From assembly GCF_000334455.1 (NCBI RefSeq), contig NZ_BANX01000042.1, positions 1 through 51,734 on the forward strand: a stretch of 51,734 nt of DNA, written 5' to 3'. Positions 24,922-33,127 of the stretch are shown one piece after another (the first letter of the stretch is position 1; each line of letters starts with the position of its first letter). Below the pieces are notes generated by a model, which saw only the letters and a program-made list of their open reading frames with translations, was not told where the DNA came from and did not search any database. The DNA is from Gordonia soli NBRC 108243 (lineage in GTDB: Bacteria; Actinomycetota; Actinomycetes; Mycobacteriales; Mycobacteriaceae). Position numbers and translations under genes: made by a program.

Positions 24922-26697
24922 ATGATGAGCGGCGTGCCAGCCCAGCCCCGCGGCGATCGGTCCACCTCTGCGTCCGAGACGAGCCGCGCCGACGCTTCCC
25001 TTCCGATCGATTCCCGTTCGCCGGGGACCCTGACCCCGGCTCCGACCGCCACACGTCGGGACGTGTTGCGCGCCGGCGTCGGTGTCGGAGTCGCCGGGGC
25101 CGCGCTCGCGGTGTCGGGTCCGGTGGCGAACGCGACTCCTCGAACCGCGCATCAGGTCTTCGCACACGGTGTCGCCTCGGGTGATCCCCTACCCGACGGC
25201 GTCATCCTGTGGACCCGCGTGACCCCGACGGCCGCGGCGACACCCGGATCGCGAGCCGGGGCGCCGACGTCGGTCCGCTGGGAGATCGCACGCGACGCCG
25301 CCTTCGGATCGATCGTGACGTCGGGAACGGTGACCACCGGTCCGGATCGCGACCACACGGTGAAGACCGACGCTCGCGGACTGTCGGCGAACACGGTGTA
25401 CCACTACCGTTTCCGCGTCGTCGACGGCCCGTCGGCCGGAGCCGTGTCACCGGTCGGCCGAACGCGCACCGCTCCGGCGGCCGGCGCGGACGTCCGCGAG
25501 GTCCGCTTCGGGGTCGTCTCCTGCTCGAACTGGGAGGCCGGCTACTTCGGCGCGTACCGGCACCTCCGCCGGCACCGCGACCTGACCGCGATCGTGCACC
25601 TCGGCGACTACCTGTACGAGTACGCGAGCGGCGACTACACCGGGAAGACCGGTCCGGTCCGGCCGCATCTGCCGAGGAACGAGATCGTGACGCTCGCCGA
25701 CTACCGGATCCGCCACGCCCAGTACAAGACCGACCCCGATCTGGCCGCATTGCATCGGCAACTGCCGTGGATCTGCACATGGGACGACCACGAGTCGTCC
25801 AACGACGCCTGGTCCGCTGACGCCGAGAACCACGATCGCAGCGAGGGTTCCTGGGCCGCGCGCAAGGCAGCTGCCGAGCAGGCGTACTTCGAGTGGATGC
25901 CCGTCCGACCGGCCGTCGATGCGGGCGGACGTCACCTCTACCGCAGACTTCGATTCGGCCGACTGCTGGAACTGTCGATGCTCGATCTGCGCACGTACCG
26001 CTCGGAGCAGGTCTCCTCGACGTCCAAGCGCATCGACGACCCTGCTCGGACCATCACCGGCGCTGCGCAGATGCGCTGGCTCACCGACGGACTCGTCTCC
26101 GCCGACACCCGGTGGCGGATCGTCGGCAACCCGGTGATGATCTCACCGGTCGTGATCCCGCCGCTCGACGCTCGGAACGCAGCAGCGCTCACCGAGGTGC
26201 TGGGCTTGCCGGCCACCGGCATCCCCTACAACGCCGACCAATGGGACGGGTACACGGCGGATCGCAACCGACTGCTCACCACACTGCGCCGAAACCGGGT
26301 CCCGAACGTCGTGTTCATCACCGGTGACATCCACTCGTCGTGGGCGTGCGACATCCCGGTGAACGCGGCGGACTACCCCGCCTCCGGAACCGTCGCCACC
26401 GAGTTGGTCGTCACCTCCGTGACCTCGTCCAACATCGACGACATCCTCAAGGTGCCCGAGCGCACCGTCGGCGCCGCGGTTCCCGCCGCGATCACCGCGG
26501 TCAACCGCCACGTGCGATGGAACGACTTCGACGCACACGGATACTCGGTTCTCACCGTGACGCCTGCAGCAGCGCAGATGGACTGGTACTTCCTCACCGA
26601 CAAGGCCGACGCGCGCAGCGGTGACTACCACGCTCGGTCGTACCGCGTCCCCAACGGCTCGCAGCGTGTGGAGCCCGTCACCACCCCGCGCCGATGA
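24922..26697 (+). CDS. phoD: PhoD-family alkaline phosphatase/phosphodiesterase with Tat signal
   Basis: This exported metallophosphatase is of the PhoD type. The N-terminus carries a twin-arginine signal (TRRDVLRAG with Arg45-Arg46, then a hydrophobic stretch and ANA cleavage region). The PhoD N-domain follows (HGVASGDPLPDGVILWTRV). The catalytic domain shows VSCSNWEAGYF, VHLGDYLYEY, WICTWDDHESSND and ITGDIHSSWA, which provide the metal ligands expected for the Fe/Ca centre of PhoD. PhoD enzymes release phosphate from diesters, including teichoic acids and phospholipid heads. It begins with two adjacent ATGs, so the exact start may be 24925. Confidence 0.9.
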   Translation: MMSGVPAQPRGDRSTSASETSRADASLPIDSRSPGTLTPAPTATRRDVLRAGVGVGVAGAALAVSGPVANATPRTAHQVFAHGVASGDPLPDGVILWTRVTPTAAATPGSRAGAPTSVRWEIARDAAFGSIVTSGTVTTGPDRDHTVKTDARGLSANTVYHYRFRVVDGPSAGAVSPVGRTRTAPAAGADVREVRFGVVSCSNWEAGYFGAYRHLRRHRDLTAIVHLGDYLYEYASGDYTGKTGPVRPHLPRNEIVTLADYRIRHAQYKTDPDLAALHRQLPWICTWDDHESSNDAWSADAENHDRSEGSWAARKAAAEQAYFEWMPVRPAVDAGGRHLYRRLRFGRLLELSMLDLRTYRSEQVSSTSKRIDDPARTITGAAQMRWLTDGLVSADTRWRIVGNPVMISPVVIPPLDARNAAALTEVLGLPATGIPYNADQWDGYTADRNRLLTTLRRNRVPNVVFITGDIHSSWACDIPVNAADYPASGTVATELVVTSVTSSNIDDILKVPERTVGAAVPAAITAVNRHVRWNDFDAHGYSVLTVTPAAAQMDWYFLTDKADARSGDYHARSYRVPNGSQRVEPVTTPRR

Positions 26698-26765
26698 GCC
26701 GACACCAGATGGGCTCGTCGGGCGATTCCGGTGACACCGCCGACCCGACACAGGATCATCGCCTC

Positions 26766-27626
26766 ATGACTACACGGCTCACACCTGCGTACCGACGAGC
26801 CGCGACGCCGGTGAGCGTGCTCGCGATCGCCGCCGCGCTGGCGGTCGGTTCACCGGTCGTCGGCACGGCCGCCGCGACTCCGGCGCCGCCGCCGGCGTCC
26901 ACACCGACCCCCGTCGCCGCGTCTCCGCAGCCGGTCGACCTGGTGGGTACCGACAACAGCCGTACGTTTGCGAACTACCGGACCACCGGGGGCCGTGTGC
27001 TGCGCGACAGCATCATCCGCAGTGACAACCTGTCGAAGCTGACCGCTGCCGATCAGCAGACGCTCCGGGATCGAGGTGTCCGGACGATCATCGACCTGCG
27101 CACCACCGCCGAACAGGCCATCCAGCCCGATCGCCCGGTCTCCGGTGCACAGATCCGCCGTTTCGACGTCCTCGGCAGGACTCCGGTCACCACGCTGGTC
27201 GATCTCCCCGCTGCCTACCGGGCATTCGTCACCGATCCGGGAGCACGGCAGGCCTTCCGCGACACCCTGCTCACGGTCCGGGACACCATCGACGGCGGCG
27301 GTCAGGTCCTGTTCCACTGCACCGCGGGCAAGGACCGCACCGGTTGGGCCGCCGCGCTGCTGCTCGGCATCGCCGGTGTCGACCGCGCGACGATCGAGCG
27401 GGACTATCTGGCCAGCAACACCTTCCGGCACACCGGTCCGGCCGACCCGGTGAACGGTGTGTCGGCGGGCTTGCTGCGATCGTCGTACGCCGCCGCCGAC
27501 TCCGTCTACGGCGGTCTCGACGGCTACCTGAAGCGAGGACTCCGTCTGTCCGAGGCCGACATCACCGCGATCCGTGACGCCATCACGGCCCCGGTCGGCA
27601 TCGCGAACTTCGTCGGCCGCCGCTGA
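26766..27626 (+). CDS. exported protein tyrosine/serine phosphatase
   Basis: This 286-residue protein has an N-terminal signal peptide (basic MTTRLTPAYRR, hydrophobic core, cleavage near GTAAA) and an Ala/Pro linker. The catalytic domain is of the Y_phosphatase3 (PtpB/LipA-like) family, with the P-loop HCTAGKDRTGWAA and Cys185 and Arg191 as catalytic pair. The general segment TIIDLRTTAEQ matches the family's D-L-R motif. I chose the ATG at 26766 over the one at 26694, which overlaps the PhoD stop, because the signal peptide fits and an AGGAT site precedes it. It is cotranscribed with the PhoD gene. Targets are unknown. Confidence 0.87.
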   Translation: MTTRLTPAYRRAATPVSVLAIAAALAVGSPVVGTAAATPAPPPASTPTPVAASPQPVDLVGTDNSRTFANYRTTGGRVLRDSIIRSDNLSKLTAADQQTLRDRGVRTIIDLRTTAEQAIQPDRPVSGAQIRRFDVLGRTPVTTLVDLPAAYRAFVTDPGARQAFRDTLLTVRDTIDGGGQVLFHCTAGKDRTGWAAALLLGIAGVDRATIERDYLASNTFRHTGPADPVNGVSAGLLRSSYAAADSVYGGLDGYLKRGLRLSEADITAIRDAITAPVGIANFVGRR

Positions 27627-27635
27627 CCGCAGAAG

Positions 27636-28403
27636 CTAGTCGGCGTCGACGATCGCCCCGAGCCGCGCGAGGGTGTCGGTGAACCCGTGCACGTGGATCG
27701 ACTCGATGCCGAGTTGCTGGACCGGACGGTCGTTGCCCCCTTCGTCGAGTCGATCGCCGAAGAACAGGATGTCGCCGACCCCGAGATCCAGGATCTCCAT
27801 GAGCCGGCCAGCACCATAGGCCTTGTCGATGCCCTTGCGGGTGACGTCGACGGAGGTCGAGCCGCCGCTGCGGACCTCGAGGTCACCGAGACGCTGGGCG
27901 GCGTAGGCACGCAGCGATTCCTTTTTCGAGCCGTCCGGATCCCAGGCGGCCTTCGCATCGACGGGAGCGGCCTGTCCGAGAGCGCTGTAGGTCACCTGAC
28001 TCCCCCGGTCCTCGAGGATCGGGCCCCAGGTGTCGTCGGTCCACAACCCCAGCTCGCGGGCGCCCTCTTCGAGGATCTCGAAGGTGCGCTTCTTCTCCTC
28101 GTCGGTGAGGTTCTCGGCGTACACCGTTTCCCATCCCTGCCCGGACCACCGGACGTACTGGGTTCCGTTGGTGGGCATCAGGTGCAGGTTGCCGATCGCA
28201 TCGAAGACCCCCAGACGGGCGAGGACCTGCGACTGGAACTGCTCGAAACGCCCGCCGGAGATGATGCACACCAGGCCTTTTTCCAGCGTACGTCGGAACA
28301 GTTCGACCATCTCGTCGGACATGGGGCTCTTCGACGCCGCCAGCGTGTCGTCGAGATCGAACATGACAAGGCTGAATTCGCGCCCGTCGTAGTTCACCGT
28401 CAT
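27636..28403 (-). CDS. HAD-IIB family phosphatase
   Basis: This 255-residue HAD hydrolase has the nucleophile motif I MFDLDDTLAASK, motif II IISGG, motif III lysine in VTRKGIDKAYG, and motif IV GDILFFGDRLDEGGND. Motif order and the C2-type cap between motifs II and III place it in subfamily IIB with phosphomannomutase and sucrose-phosphate-phosphatase-like enzymes. It resembles proteins annotated as phosphomannomutase/sugar phosphatase, but the substrate cannot be read from the sequence. The start at 28401-28403 is likely; a GTG three codons upstream is an alternative. Confidence 0.85.
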   Translation of the reverse strand: MTVNYDGREFSLVMFDLDDTLAASKSPMSDEMVELFRRTLEKGLVCIISGGRFEQFQSQVLARLGVFDAIGNLHLMPTNGTQYVRWSGQGWETVYAENLTDEEKKRTFEILEEGARELGLWTDDTWGPILEDRGSQVTYSALGQAAPVDAKAAWDPDGSKKESLRAYAAQRLGDLEVRSGGSTSVDVTRKGIDKAYGAGRLMEILDLGVGDILFFGDRLDEGGNDRPVQQLGIESIHVHGFTDTLARLGAIVDAD

Positions 28404-28467
28404 CGGGGTCCACACCTCAGATCTGTAGTCGGAATCGGTCAGGCAGTGAGAAAAGCGTACGCACCGT

Positions 28468-29691
28468 TCAGGCGACCGCGTGCCGTAGTGCCCGAGAGAG
28501 GTCTCCGCGTCGATGCACCGACACCTCGGTGAGGTCGAGCCAGCGGGCCATGGTGTGCAGGTCGAGCGCCAGCCGCGCGGCGACCGACTCGGCGTGCCGC
28601 CCTGGTTCCAGGTGTGCGGAGAGAACCTGCAGCACACCCGACTTGCGATCCGCTTTCAGGTCGACGCGGGCCGGGATGTCGTCACCGAGCAGATACGGCA
28701 GTACGTAGTAACCGTGCACGCGTTTCGGAGCGGGCACGTAGATCTCGATCCGGTAGTGGAAGTCGAAGAGCCGCAACGCGCGGGGCCGGAAGAAGACGAG
28801 CGGGTCGAAAGGCGACAGGAGCGTGGACCGTGTCACCTGGCGCGGTACGCGAGCCTCGCCGGCCAGATACGCCTGGTCACGCCATCCCTCGACGGAAACC
28901 GGCGTCAACACGCCCGCCGACACCAGGTCGGCCACCGCGGGTGCCACCCGCGCGGTCTTCAATCGGTAGTAGTCGGCGAGGTCGGCCACCGTCGCGATCC
29001 CCAGAGCCGATGCCGCACGAGCGGTCAGCTCACGATGGGCGTCCACGTCGTCGACAGTGGTCGACAGCACGTCGGAACCGACCACCCGCTCGGTCAGGTC
29101 GTAGTGCCGGGAGAAGTTGGCATCCCGCACCGCGGACAACTGGCCGGACGCGAACATCGCCTCGCAGAGGTTCTTGATCTCGCCGCGTTGCCACCAGCTC
29201 CCTGCGGTGCCCGCGGGACGTTCGATACCGAGGTGTGCCTCGATCGCGCGTGGTGTCGATGCCCCGGTCTCGTTGATCACCGCGACCACGTCGGCAGCGA
29301 GACCACGGTTGGCCCGCATCACCTCGCGGGTGTGCCGATACCGTCCGTCGCGGAATTCCGCCATGCGCCAACCGAAGAGCGGCCAGTCGGCGCGTGGTAT
29401 CAGCGCGGCCTCGTGGGCCCAGTACTCCACCAGCAACCGGGAGTCGGTGCGGGTACGCCAGGCGGCGCGATCGAGCAGATCGTGGTCGTAGGCGCCCAGC
29501 CGACTGAACAGCGGCATGTAGTGGGCTCGGGCCGCGATGTTCACCGAGTCCATCTGGAACAGCTTGGTGCGGCCGACTACCCGACGGAGGTGGGCGATGG
29601 TCGGCGCCCCCTTGGGTTCCGGATCGGCCAGTCCTTGTGCAGCGACTGCGATCCGACGGGCCTCGGCGGCCCCGATCCGTGTGCGGCCCAT
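28468..29691 (-). CDS. YcaQ/AlkX-like winged-helix DNA glycosylase
   Basis: This 407-residue protein belongs to the HTH_42/YcaQ family of DNA glycosylases, which remove bulky or crosslinked alkylated purines. The diagnostic catalytic segment is LFQMDSVNIAARAHYMPLFSRLG. Its Q46-M-D48 matches the Q-x-D form of E. coli YcaQ/AlkX (interstrand crosslink unhooking) rather than the Q-x-Q form of AlkZ. Three winged-helix units follow, and later comes SPFDPLVFFRPRALRLFDF. It starts 4 bases after the dfrA stop, so it lies at the end of a thyA-dfrA operon. Its natural lesion is unknown. Confidence 0.85.
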   Translation of the reverse strand: MGRTRIGAAEARRIAVAAQGLADPEPKGAPTIAHLRRVVGRTKLFQMDSVNIAARAHYMPLFSRLGAYDHDLLDRAAWRTRTDSRLLVEYWAHEAALIPRADWPLFGWRMAEFRDGRYRHTREVMRANRGLAADVVAVINETGASTPRAIEAHLGIERPAGTAGSWWQRGEIKNLCEAMFASGQLSAVRDANFSRHYDLTERVVGSDVLSTTVDDVDAHRELTARAASALGIATVADLADYYRLKTARVAPAVADLVSAGVLTPVSVEGWRDQAYLAGEARVPRQVTRSTLLSPFDPLVFFRPRALRLFDFHYRIEIYVPAPKRVHGYYVLPYLLGDDIPARVDLKADRKSGVLQVLSAHLEPGRHAESVAARLALDLHTMARWLDLTEVSVHRRGDLSRALRHAVA

Positions 29692-29695
29692 CGCG

Positions 29696-30199
29696 TCAGC
29701 GCGCCCGCCGGTGGTCGACGAACCGGTACCGGGGGCCCGCACGCGAGGTCAGCCACTCACCCGCTTCCGTGACCGGCCATTCGGCCGGGTCGATCACCGG
29801 CGCGAACGCATCGGGAGCATCGACCGCGATGTCGATCTCGGTGAGCCGCACCGCGGTCGCGAACGGCAGTGCCGCCGTGTAGATCTGACCCCCGCCGATC
29901 ACCGCGAGTCGCGGCGCGTCGTGATCGAGCGCCGCCTCCACCGAGCCGACCACGTCGGCGCCGTCGAGGGTGAGCGCGGCATCGCGACTCACGACGATGT
30001 TGTGTCGCCCGGGGAGCGGACGGAAGCGAACAGGCAGGGAGTCCCAGGTCCGTCTGCCCATGATGACCGGCGAGTCGCCCGTCACCTCACGGAAATGCCG
30101 CATGTCCTCCGGGACCCGCCACGGGATCGTGTTGCCCTTGCCGATGGCCCGATTGCGATCCTGAGCCCAGACGAGCTCGATCCGACGCTGTTCCGTCAC
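29696..30199 (-). CDS. dfrA: dihydrofolate reductase
   Basis: This enzyme reduces dihydrofolate to tetrahydrofolate with NADPH and is the target of trimethoprim-type drugs. The 167-residue protein shows the active-site IPWRVPEDMRHF with the catalytic acid at Asp32, the NADPH-binding GRRTWDSLP and the VIGGGQIY motif. The GTG start follows the thyA stop by 8 bases without a ribosome binding site, so it is probably translated by coupling. Pairing with thyA makes sense because ThyA produces dihydrofolate that must be re-reduced. Confidence 0.96.
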   Translation of the reverse strand: MTEQRRIELVWAQDRNRAIGKGNTIPWRVPEDMRHFREVTGDSPVIMGRRTWDSLPVRFRPLPGRHNIVVSRDAALTLDGADVVGSVEAALDHDAPRLAVIGGGQIYTAALPFATAVRLTEIDIAVDAPDAFAPVIDPAEWPVTEAGEWLTSRAGPRYRFVDHRRAR

Positions 30200-30207
30200 G
30201 GTGCCGA

Positions 30208-31044
30208 TCAGACCGCCACCGGGGCCTTGATGCCCGGATGCGATTGGTAACCGACCACGTCGATGTCGTCGAACTCGTAGTCGAACAACGAATCCCGCCG
30301 TCGCAACGCCAGCCGCGGGTAGGGAAAGGGCTCACGTTCGAGCTGTCGACGCACCTGGTCGACGTGGTTGTCGTAGATGTGGCAGTCGCCGCCGGTCCAG
30401 ACGAACTCACCGACGTCGAGCCCGGCCTGCTGGGCCATCATGTGTGTCAGCAGCGCATACGAGGCGATGTTGAACGGCACGCCGAGAAAGAGGTCGGCGC
30501 TGCGCTGGTAGAGCTGGCACGAGAGCTTGCCGTCTGCGACGTAGAACTGGAAGAACGCATGACATGGCGGCAGGGCCATCTGCGGGATCTCACCGACGTT
30601 CCAAGCCGAGACGATGTTGCGCCGCGAGTCGGGGTCAGAGCGCAGCAGTTCGAGTGCTGCCGAGATCTGGTCGATGTGCTCGCCCGAGGGGGTCGGCCAG
30701 CTGCGCCACTGCACCCCGTAGACCGGCCCCAGGTCACCGTTCGGCGCGGCCCACTCGTCCCAGATGGTCACGCCACGCTCCTGCAGCCATCGCACGTTGG
30801 AATCGCCGCGTAGGAACCACAGCAATTCGTAGACGATCGACTTGAGATGCACCTTCTTGGTGGTGACCAGCGGGAAGCCCTCGGCGAGGTCGTACCGCAG
30901 CTGGTGTCCGAACAGGCTGCGGGTCCCGGTTCCGGTGCGGTCACCCTTGGGCGTCCCGGTCTCGAGGGTCAGGCGCAGCAGGTCCTCGTACGGCGTGGGG
31001 ATCGCGGCGCCGGGTGAGGTCGCTGCAACGATGGGCGTGCTCAC
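30208..31044 (-). CDS. thyA: thymidylate synthase ThyA
   Basis: ThyA methylates dUMP to dTMP with methylene-tetrahydrofolate, producing dihydrofolate. The 278-residue protein has the catalytic Cys161 in ALPPCHAFFQFY, the phosphate-binding RRNIVSAWNV and QLYQRSADLFLGVPFNIASY, and the folate/dUMP segment DCHIYDNH. The GTG at 31042-31044 lies 7 bases after a TAGACT -10 element with no ribosome binding site, consistent with a leaderless mRNA. The longer in-frame extension to 31191 is therefore rejected. It heads the thyA-dfrA-glycosylase operon. Confidence 0.96.
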   Translation of the reverse strand: MSTPIVAATSPGAAIPTPYEDLLRLTLETGTPKGDRTGTGTRSLFGHQLRYDLAEGFPLVTTKKVHLKSIVYELLWFLRGDSNVRWLQERGVTIWDEWAAPNGDLGPVYGVQWRSWPTPSGEHIDQISAALELLRSDPDSRRNIVSAWNVGEIPQMALPPCHAFFQFYVADGKLSCQLYQRSADLFLGVPFNIASYALLTHMMAQQAGLDVGEFVWTGGDCHIYDNHVDQVRRQLEREPFPYPRLALRRRDSLFDYEFDDIDVVGYQSHPGIKAPVAV

Positions 31045-31051
31045 GGCGCCC

Positions 31052-31057
31052 AGTCTA
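31052..31057 (-). promoter_or_regulatory. -10 element of a predicted leaderless thyA promoter
   Basis: TAGACT on the minus strand ends 7 bases before the GTG start at 31044. Confidence 0.58.
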
Positions 31058-31120
31058 CGACCGGAGTCGGTGAAGTCACGGTTGGCCGTGGGCTGTGCCG
31101 CGAACTGCTCGCGCGCCCCC

Positions 31121-31477
31121 TCAGCGTGAACCACGCGAACCCGACTCCGGCGCACCGACGATCGCCTCCACCAGGCCCGGCACCGCCGCATCGAGGTCCG
31201 CGCGGCGCAGTTCGTTCAGTTTCACGGTTCCCTCATAGCGCTGACGGATGATTCCCGCCTGCCTCAGGACCTTGAAGTGGTGCGTCCTCGTGGAGACCGA
31301 CACGTCGATGTCGAAGACGCCGCACGACAGCTGCTGCCCGGATTCGGCGAGCTCACGCACGATCGTCCGTCGGACCGGGTCGGCCAGTGCGTCGAGGACC
31401 CCTTGGAGGGTGATGTCCGAAGCCGGCAGGTGATCGCCGATCCGACTGTCGACATCCACGCCGGTCTGCTCCGTCAT
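31121..31477 (-). CDS. ArsR-family winged-helix repressor
   Basis: This 118-residue regulator has an ArsR-type winged helix: ALADPVRRTIVRELAES, SVSTRTHHFKVLRQAGIIRQRYEG (recognition helix and wing), then NELRRADLDAAVPGLV. A single cysteine in QLSCGVFD is visible, and no classic CxC metal motif, so it is more likely a ligand- or redox-responsive member than a metal sensor. I chose the ATG at 31475-31477, preceded by GGGAG. It is divergent from an MFS exporter with operator-like palindromes between, so it probably represses the exporter. Confidence 0.87.
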   Translation of the reverse strand: MTEQTGVDVDSRIGDHLPASDITLQGVLDALADPVRRTIVRELAESGQQLSCGVFDIDVSVSTRTHHFKVLRQAGIIRQRYEGTVKLNELRRADLDAAVPGLVEAIVGAPESGSRGSR

Positions 31478-31517
31478 GTCGCCCCCGCTCCCTGTCGCTT
31501 CGCCATTCCTCCGATCA

Positions 31518-31533
31518 TACGACAACCATCGTA
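31518..31533. promoter_or_regulatory. operator-like inverted repeat 1 (arsR-MFS intergenic)
   Basis: TACGA and TCGTA separated by 6 bases lie between the two divergent genes, in a stretch that is A/T rich for this genome. Confidence 0.45.
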
Positions 31534-31559
31534 GTTCGATGTTCATCATAGTTTGACGC

Positions 31560-31575
31560 TCATCGTGATAGATGA
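31560..31575. promoter_or_regulatory. operator-like inverted repeat 2 (arsR-MFS intergenic)
   Basis: TCATC and GATGA are separated by 6 bases, the same 5-6-5 layout as repeat 1, 26 bases further on. Confidence 0.45.
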
Positions 31576-31642
31576 TCCAATCGGCTCGGTACGACGTGCT
31601 GCGATCTCTCACCCGAAGCAGTGAACTGCGAGGAGGATGACG

Positions 31643-33073
31643 ATGCCCACCGATGCTCCCGATCTCGGCGTTCCCGACCGAACCACCCGACCGTCCGGCC
31701 CTGCGCCGGGATGGACGCTGGTGGCACTGGCCACCGGATTCGTGATGGCCTCCCTCGACGTCACCGTGGTCAATGTCGCGGGCGCGGCGATCAGTTCGGA
31801 CGTCGGCGCATCGCTTTCTCAACTGACCTGGATCGTTGACGGCTACGTACTCGCGTTCTGCGCATTGCTGATGCTCGGCGGCGGTCTCGCACAACGCGGC
31901 GGCGCGCGGCGGATCTACCTGATCGGCATGGCCGTGTTCTTCGTCGCCTCCGCCGGCTGCGCACTCGCCCCCGGCGCAGATGCGCTGATCGCAGCTCGTG
32001 TGCTCCAGGGCGCTGGTGCGGCGCTCTTCATGCCGAGTTCGCTGTCGTTGCTGGTGCAGTCGTTTCCCGAACAACGATCACGCACCAGGATGTTGGGGCT
32101 CTGGTCGGCCATCGTCGCCACCGCGGCAGGCGTGGGCCCGACGGTGGGAGGCGTACTGGTCGACGTCTTCGGCTGGCGGAGCATCTTCGTGATCAACCTT
32201 CCGATCGGCCTGATCGGGATCCTTCTGACCCGCCGCGTCGTCCCCGTCTCGCCGGGACGACCGGTGCGACTCACCGCCACCGGACACACCCTGTGGATCC
32301 TCGGGCTGGCCGCCGCCAGTTTCGCGTTGATCGAGGGCCCGCGACTGGGATGGTCGTCGGCGCCGCTGGCAGTCGCCTATGTCGTCGCGATGACATCCGC
32401 CCTGCTCCTGGTCGGCCACGAACGGCGTACGGCCGATCACGTCATGCCGTGGGACCTGTTCCGCCGCCGAGAATTCTCCGGTGCGAACATCGTCGGTTTC
32501 CTCTTCAACCTCGCGCTCTACGGTGGGATGTTCATGGTGGCGCTGTACCTGCAGAACGCACGTGGCTCGAGCGCCTTCCGCGCCGGCATCGAACTGCTCC
32601 CGATGACGATCTGGTTCCCTTTCGGCAATCTCGTCTACACGCGCATCTCGGCCCGGTTCTCCAACGGGCTGTTGCTCGCGGTGTTCCTGATGGTCGCCGC
32701 GATCGCATCGTTCGCCATGGTGTCGATCTCGTCGACGACCCCCTACTGGGTGCTCGCCGTTGCGCTCGGCGCCGCCAACATCGGAGCGGGGATCATCTCA
32801 CCCGCGATGACCGCGACACTGGTCGACTCGGCGGGAGTGTCGAACGCCAATGCGGCCGGGTCGGTGCTCAACACCAACCGGCAGATCGGCACTCTCGTCG
32901 GCGTTGCCGCGATGGGAGTCGTACTGAGTGCGACGTCCGGTGTGACCACCGGCGCCGCGTGGTGTTTCGGACTGATGGGACTCGCCTATGCCGTTGCGGC
33001 GGCCATCGCGCTGACCATGATCTGGAGTCCGCGATCACCGGACTCGCGCCTCGCCGCAACTGCTGCACCGTGA
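31643..33073 (+). CDS. MFS drug exporter (DHA2, 14-helix type)
   Basis: This 476-residue transporter of the major facilitator superfamily has an N-terminal D-x-T-V-V-N-V motif in helix 1 (MASLDVTVVNVA). It has the motif-C-like glycine-rich helix (ATAAGVGPTVGGVLVDVFGWRSIFVINLP) and about 14 hydrophobic segments, as in EmrB/QacA drug:proton antiporters. A GAGGAGG site overlaps the first ATG at 31637, so the second ATG at 31643, at normal spacing, is the better start. It is divergent from an ArsR regulator, which probably senses a transported compound. The substrate is unknown. Confidence 0.9.
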   Translation: MPTDAPDLGVPDRTTRPSGPAPGWTLVALATGFVMASLDVTVVNVAGAAISSDVGASLSQLTWIVDGYVLAFCALLMLGGGLAQRGGARRIYLIGMAVFFVASAGCALAPGADALIAARVLQGAGAALFMPSSLSLLVQSFPEQRSRTRMLGLWSAIVATAAGVGPTVGGVLVDVFGWRSIFVINLPIGLIGILLTRRVVPVSPGRPVRLTATGHTLWILGLAAASFALIEGPRLGWSSAPLAVAYVVAMTSALLLVGHERRTADHVMPWDLFRRREFSGANIVGFLFNLALYGGMFMVALYLQNARGSSAFRAGIELLPMTIWFPFGNLVYTRISARFSNGLLLAVFLMVAAIASFAMVSISSTTPYWVLAVALGAANIGAGIISPAMTATLVDSAGVSNANAAGSVLNTNRQIGTLVGVAAMGVVLSATSGVTTGAAWCFGLMGLAYAVAAAIALTMIWSPRSPDSRLAATAAP

Positions 33074-33127
33074 TCGAGACCGCACACCGGTTGTGTTGCC
33101 GAGACCGACTGCGACAGAGTTGGCGGC

